Positions 6,177 to 7,277 of a DNA stretch of 7,277 nt are shown in pieces. Position 1 is the first letter of the stretch, and every line of letters starts with the position of its first letter. The notes below the pieces were generated by a model. The model did no database searches and was not told the origin of the DNA. It was given only the letters and a program-made list of their open reading frames with translations. Both the position numbers and the translations under genes were made by a program. The stretch is from JAMBLL01 sp964387145 (lineage in GTDB: Bacteria > Actinomycetota > Acidimicrobiia > Spongiisociales > UBA5794), in contig CAYLVM010000121.1 of NCBI GenBank assembly GCA_964387145.1, positions 1 to 7,277 of the forward strand, written 5' to 3'.

Positions 6177-6947
6177 ATGATGGCCTCCCCCTCGATCGAC
6201 CAGCTCCTGGGCGACGTCGTCGATCTTGCCCGCGCGGCAGGCGACGCGACACTCGAGTGGTTCCAGCGCCCGGATCTCGATGTCGTGACGAAGGCAGACG
6301 GGTCACCGGTGACCGTGGCCGACCGCACTGCGGAGCGCATGATCAGAGACACGCTCGCCGAGCGCTACCCCGATGATGGGATCCTCGGTGAGGAGGAGGG
6401 CGTCACTGGGGGGTCCTCTGGCCGGCGCTGGATCATCGACCCGATCGACGGAACGAAGGCGTTCGTGCGTGGCGTCCCGCTGTACTCGACCCTCGTGGCG
6501 GTCGAGGATCGCGACGGCGTCGTGGCCGGGGCGATCCACCTGCCTGCGCTCGGTGAGACGGTGTTCGCGGGGCGCGGCCTGGGGTGTTTCCACAACGGGA
6601 ACCCGACGAAGGTGTCGTCGGTATCCGTCCTCGACGAGTTCGTGTTCTCTGCAAGCGGGTACGACTACTTCCCCAAGGAGATGCTCGACCGACTCCACAC
6701 CAGCCCGATGCACCTGCGCACCTGGGGCGACGCCTACGGGTACGCCCTCGTGGCGACCGGGCGGATCGAGGCGATGATGGACCCGATCGTCTGTGTATGG
6801 GACCTCGCCCCGATGATGGTGATCATCCCTGAGGCCGGTGGTGTCTTCACCGACCTCACGGGCCATCCCTCACACAGCTCCGGCAACGCCCTTGCAACGA
6901 ACGGGCTCCGTCACTCCAAGGTCCTGGAGATCGTCACCGGAACCTGA
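6177..6947 (+). CDS. hisN: HisN, inositol-monophosphatase-type histidinol-phosphate phosphatase
   Basis: Magnesium-dependent phosphatase of the inositol monophosphatase family, 256 residues, full length. Metal-site motifs are GEEEG (71-75), DPIDGT (88-93) and WDLAP (208-212), giving likely ligands Glu72 or Glu73, Asp88, Asp91 and Asp209. Family members also act on inositol phosphates, fructose bisphosphate or PAP, so sequence alone does not fix the substrate. Position at the end of the his operon, and the lack of a phosphatase domain in HisB, argue strongly for histidinol phosphate as substrate, as known for actinobacterial HisN. Two adjacent ATGs (6177 and 6180) are possible starts, and no strong ribosome site precedes them. 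It is the only operon gene not overlapping its predecessor (19-nt gap), with no visible terminator between. Confidence 0.9.
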   Translation: MMASPSIDQLLGDVVDLARAAGDATLEWFQRPDLDVVTKADGSPVTVADRTAERMIRDTLAERYPDDGILGEEEGVTGGSSGRRWIIDPIDGTKAFVRGVPLYSTLVAVEDRDGVVAGAIHLPALGETVFAGRGLGCFHNGNPTKVSSVSVLDEFVFSASGYDYFPKEMLDRLHTSPMHLRTWGDAYGYALVATGRIEAMMDPIVCVWDLAPMMVIIPEAGGVFTDLTGHPSHSSGNALATNGLRHSKVLEIVTGT

Positions 6948-7000
6948 CGCCCGCAATCTGTCATACCCGCTCGATACGGTGACTCCGAAAGGAGGAACCG
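6948..7000 (+). other. Short gap between hisN and the small membrane ORF
   Basis: These 53 bases contain the ribosome site AAAGGAGG (6988-6995) for the following small ORF. There is no convincing hairpin terminator after hisN and no clear promoter, so read-through from the his operon is possible. Confidence 0.5.
6988..6995 (+). promoter_or_regulatory. Near-consensus ribosome binding site
   Basis: AAAGGAGG sits 5 nt before the ATG at 7001. It is the best Shine-Dalgarno match in the window and the main evidence that the short ORF after it is translated. Confidence 0.8.
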
Positions 7001-7168
7001 ATGACGACGTACGAAGTTGCACGAACACTGTTCTGGCTCGTCGCGGGCAGCTACGTGTTCTACCTCGCTTGGACCATCCGTCGCGCCGTAGCGCACCGTT
7101 CAGCCCGCCGCCGCCACCCGGTCACCGCAGATCAGCAACGCTCCACCAGCACGAACCTGTCCCCGTAG
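7001..7168 (+). CDS. Small single-pass membrane protein, function unknown
   Basis: I do not recognise this 55-residue protein. Its ATG follows AAAGGAGG at ideal spacing, which makes translation likely. Residues about 9-26 (TLFWLVAGSYVFYLAWTI) form one hydrophobic, aromatic-rich helix long enough to span a membrane. The next 13 residues are very basic (RR at 27-28, then a RSARRRH segment at 33-39), followed by a polar tail ending NLSP. By the positive-inside rule the C-terminus would be cytoplasmic. There are no cysteines, no lipobox and no clear signal cleavage site. It lies 53 nt after hisN on the same strand and could be co-transcribed, but nothing links it to histidine synthesis. A chance ORF cannot be fully excluded. 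Confidence 0.6.
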   Translation: MTTYEVARTLFWLVAGSYVFYLAWTIRRAVAHRSARRRHPVTADQQRSTSTNLSP

Positions 7169-7245
7169 CCCCGATAGCAGCCCTTCTTCCACCCCCCCTT
7201 GAACCTCGATCCGCTGTTTCACGCCGTGATACCGGGCTCTTTCTC

Positions 7246-7277
7246 CCGTCCCCCCTTCAGGGGGGACAAGCGAGTCC
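7246..7277. repeat. GC-rich dispersed hairpin repeat, copy 2 (cut by window end)
   Basis: All 32 bases are identical to 81-112 and in the same orientation, including the perfect stem GTCCCCCC / GGGGGGAC (7248-7255 and 7260-7267) around TTCA. The window stops here, so whether the second GGGGGGAC and the GCGAGCCC tandem of copy 1 follow is unknown. It lies 77 bp after the small ORF and could end transcription from the operon side as a hairpin, although no T-run follows the stem. Confidence 0.75.

Noticed and set aside
7188..7205. C-run followed by TTGA, resembling the left arm of the GTCCCCCC repeat
   Set aside because: There is no matching G-run to form the stem and the similarity is limited to a homopolymer, so a degenerate repeat copy is not supported.

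Overview
This window is a compact histidine biosynthesis locus from a high-GC bacterium. The GC-rich coding sequence, GTG starts, AGGAGG-type ribosome sites and a long-form HisG together with an inositol-phosphatase-type HisN suggest an actinobacterium. A deep lineage such as Acidimicrobiia is possible, but no taxonomic marker is present, so this is inference.

Layout: positions 1-315 hold no convincing gene. They carry a GC-rich dispersed repeat (81-147) and a strong 18-bp hairpin (236-280) just downstream of hisA. hisA lies alone on the minus strand (316-1032). A short AT-rich divergent control region (1033-1118) separates it from a plus-strand operon running to 6947: a TrpR-superfamily (YerC/YecD-type) regulator, then hisG, hisD, hisB, hisH, hisF, hisIE and hisN. 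From the regulator through hisIE every junction is an overlap of stop and start codons; only hisN is preceded by a 19-nt gap. After hisN comes a 55-residue predicted membrane protein with a near-perfect ribosome site (7001-7168). The window then ends inside a second, identical copy of the repeat seen at the start (7246-7277).

Together the genes encode the pathway from PRPP plus ATP to histidine: HisG, HisE and HisI (fused), HisA, HisH-HisF, HisB (dehydratase only), HisN (phosphatase) and HisD. The one missing step is the aminotransferase HisC, which must be encoded elsewhere. Control probably acts at two levels: feedback inhibition through the C-terminal domain of long-form HisG, and transcriptional control by the TrpR-like protein acting on the shared hisA/operon control region. 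The second level is inferred.

Nothing here looks like a wholly new system. The points most worth checking are the TrpR-like regulator with two short palindromes about two helical turns apart, a HisD lacking the usual NAD-contacting Asn of its GPGN motif, the identical repeats bracketing the locus, and the small membrane protein.
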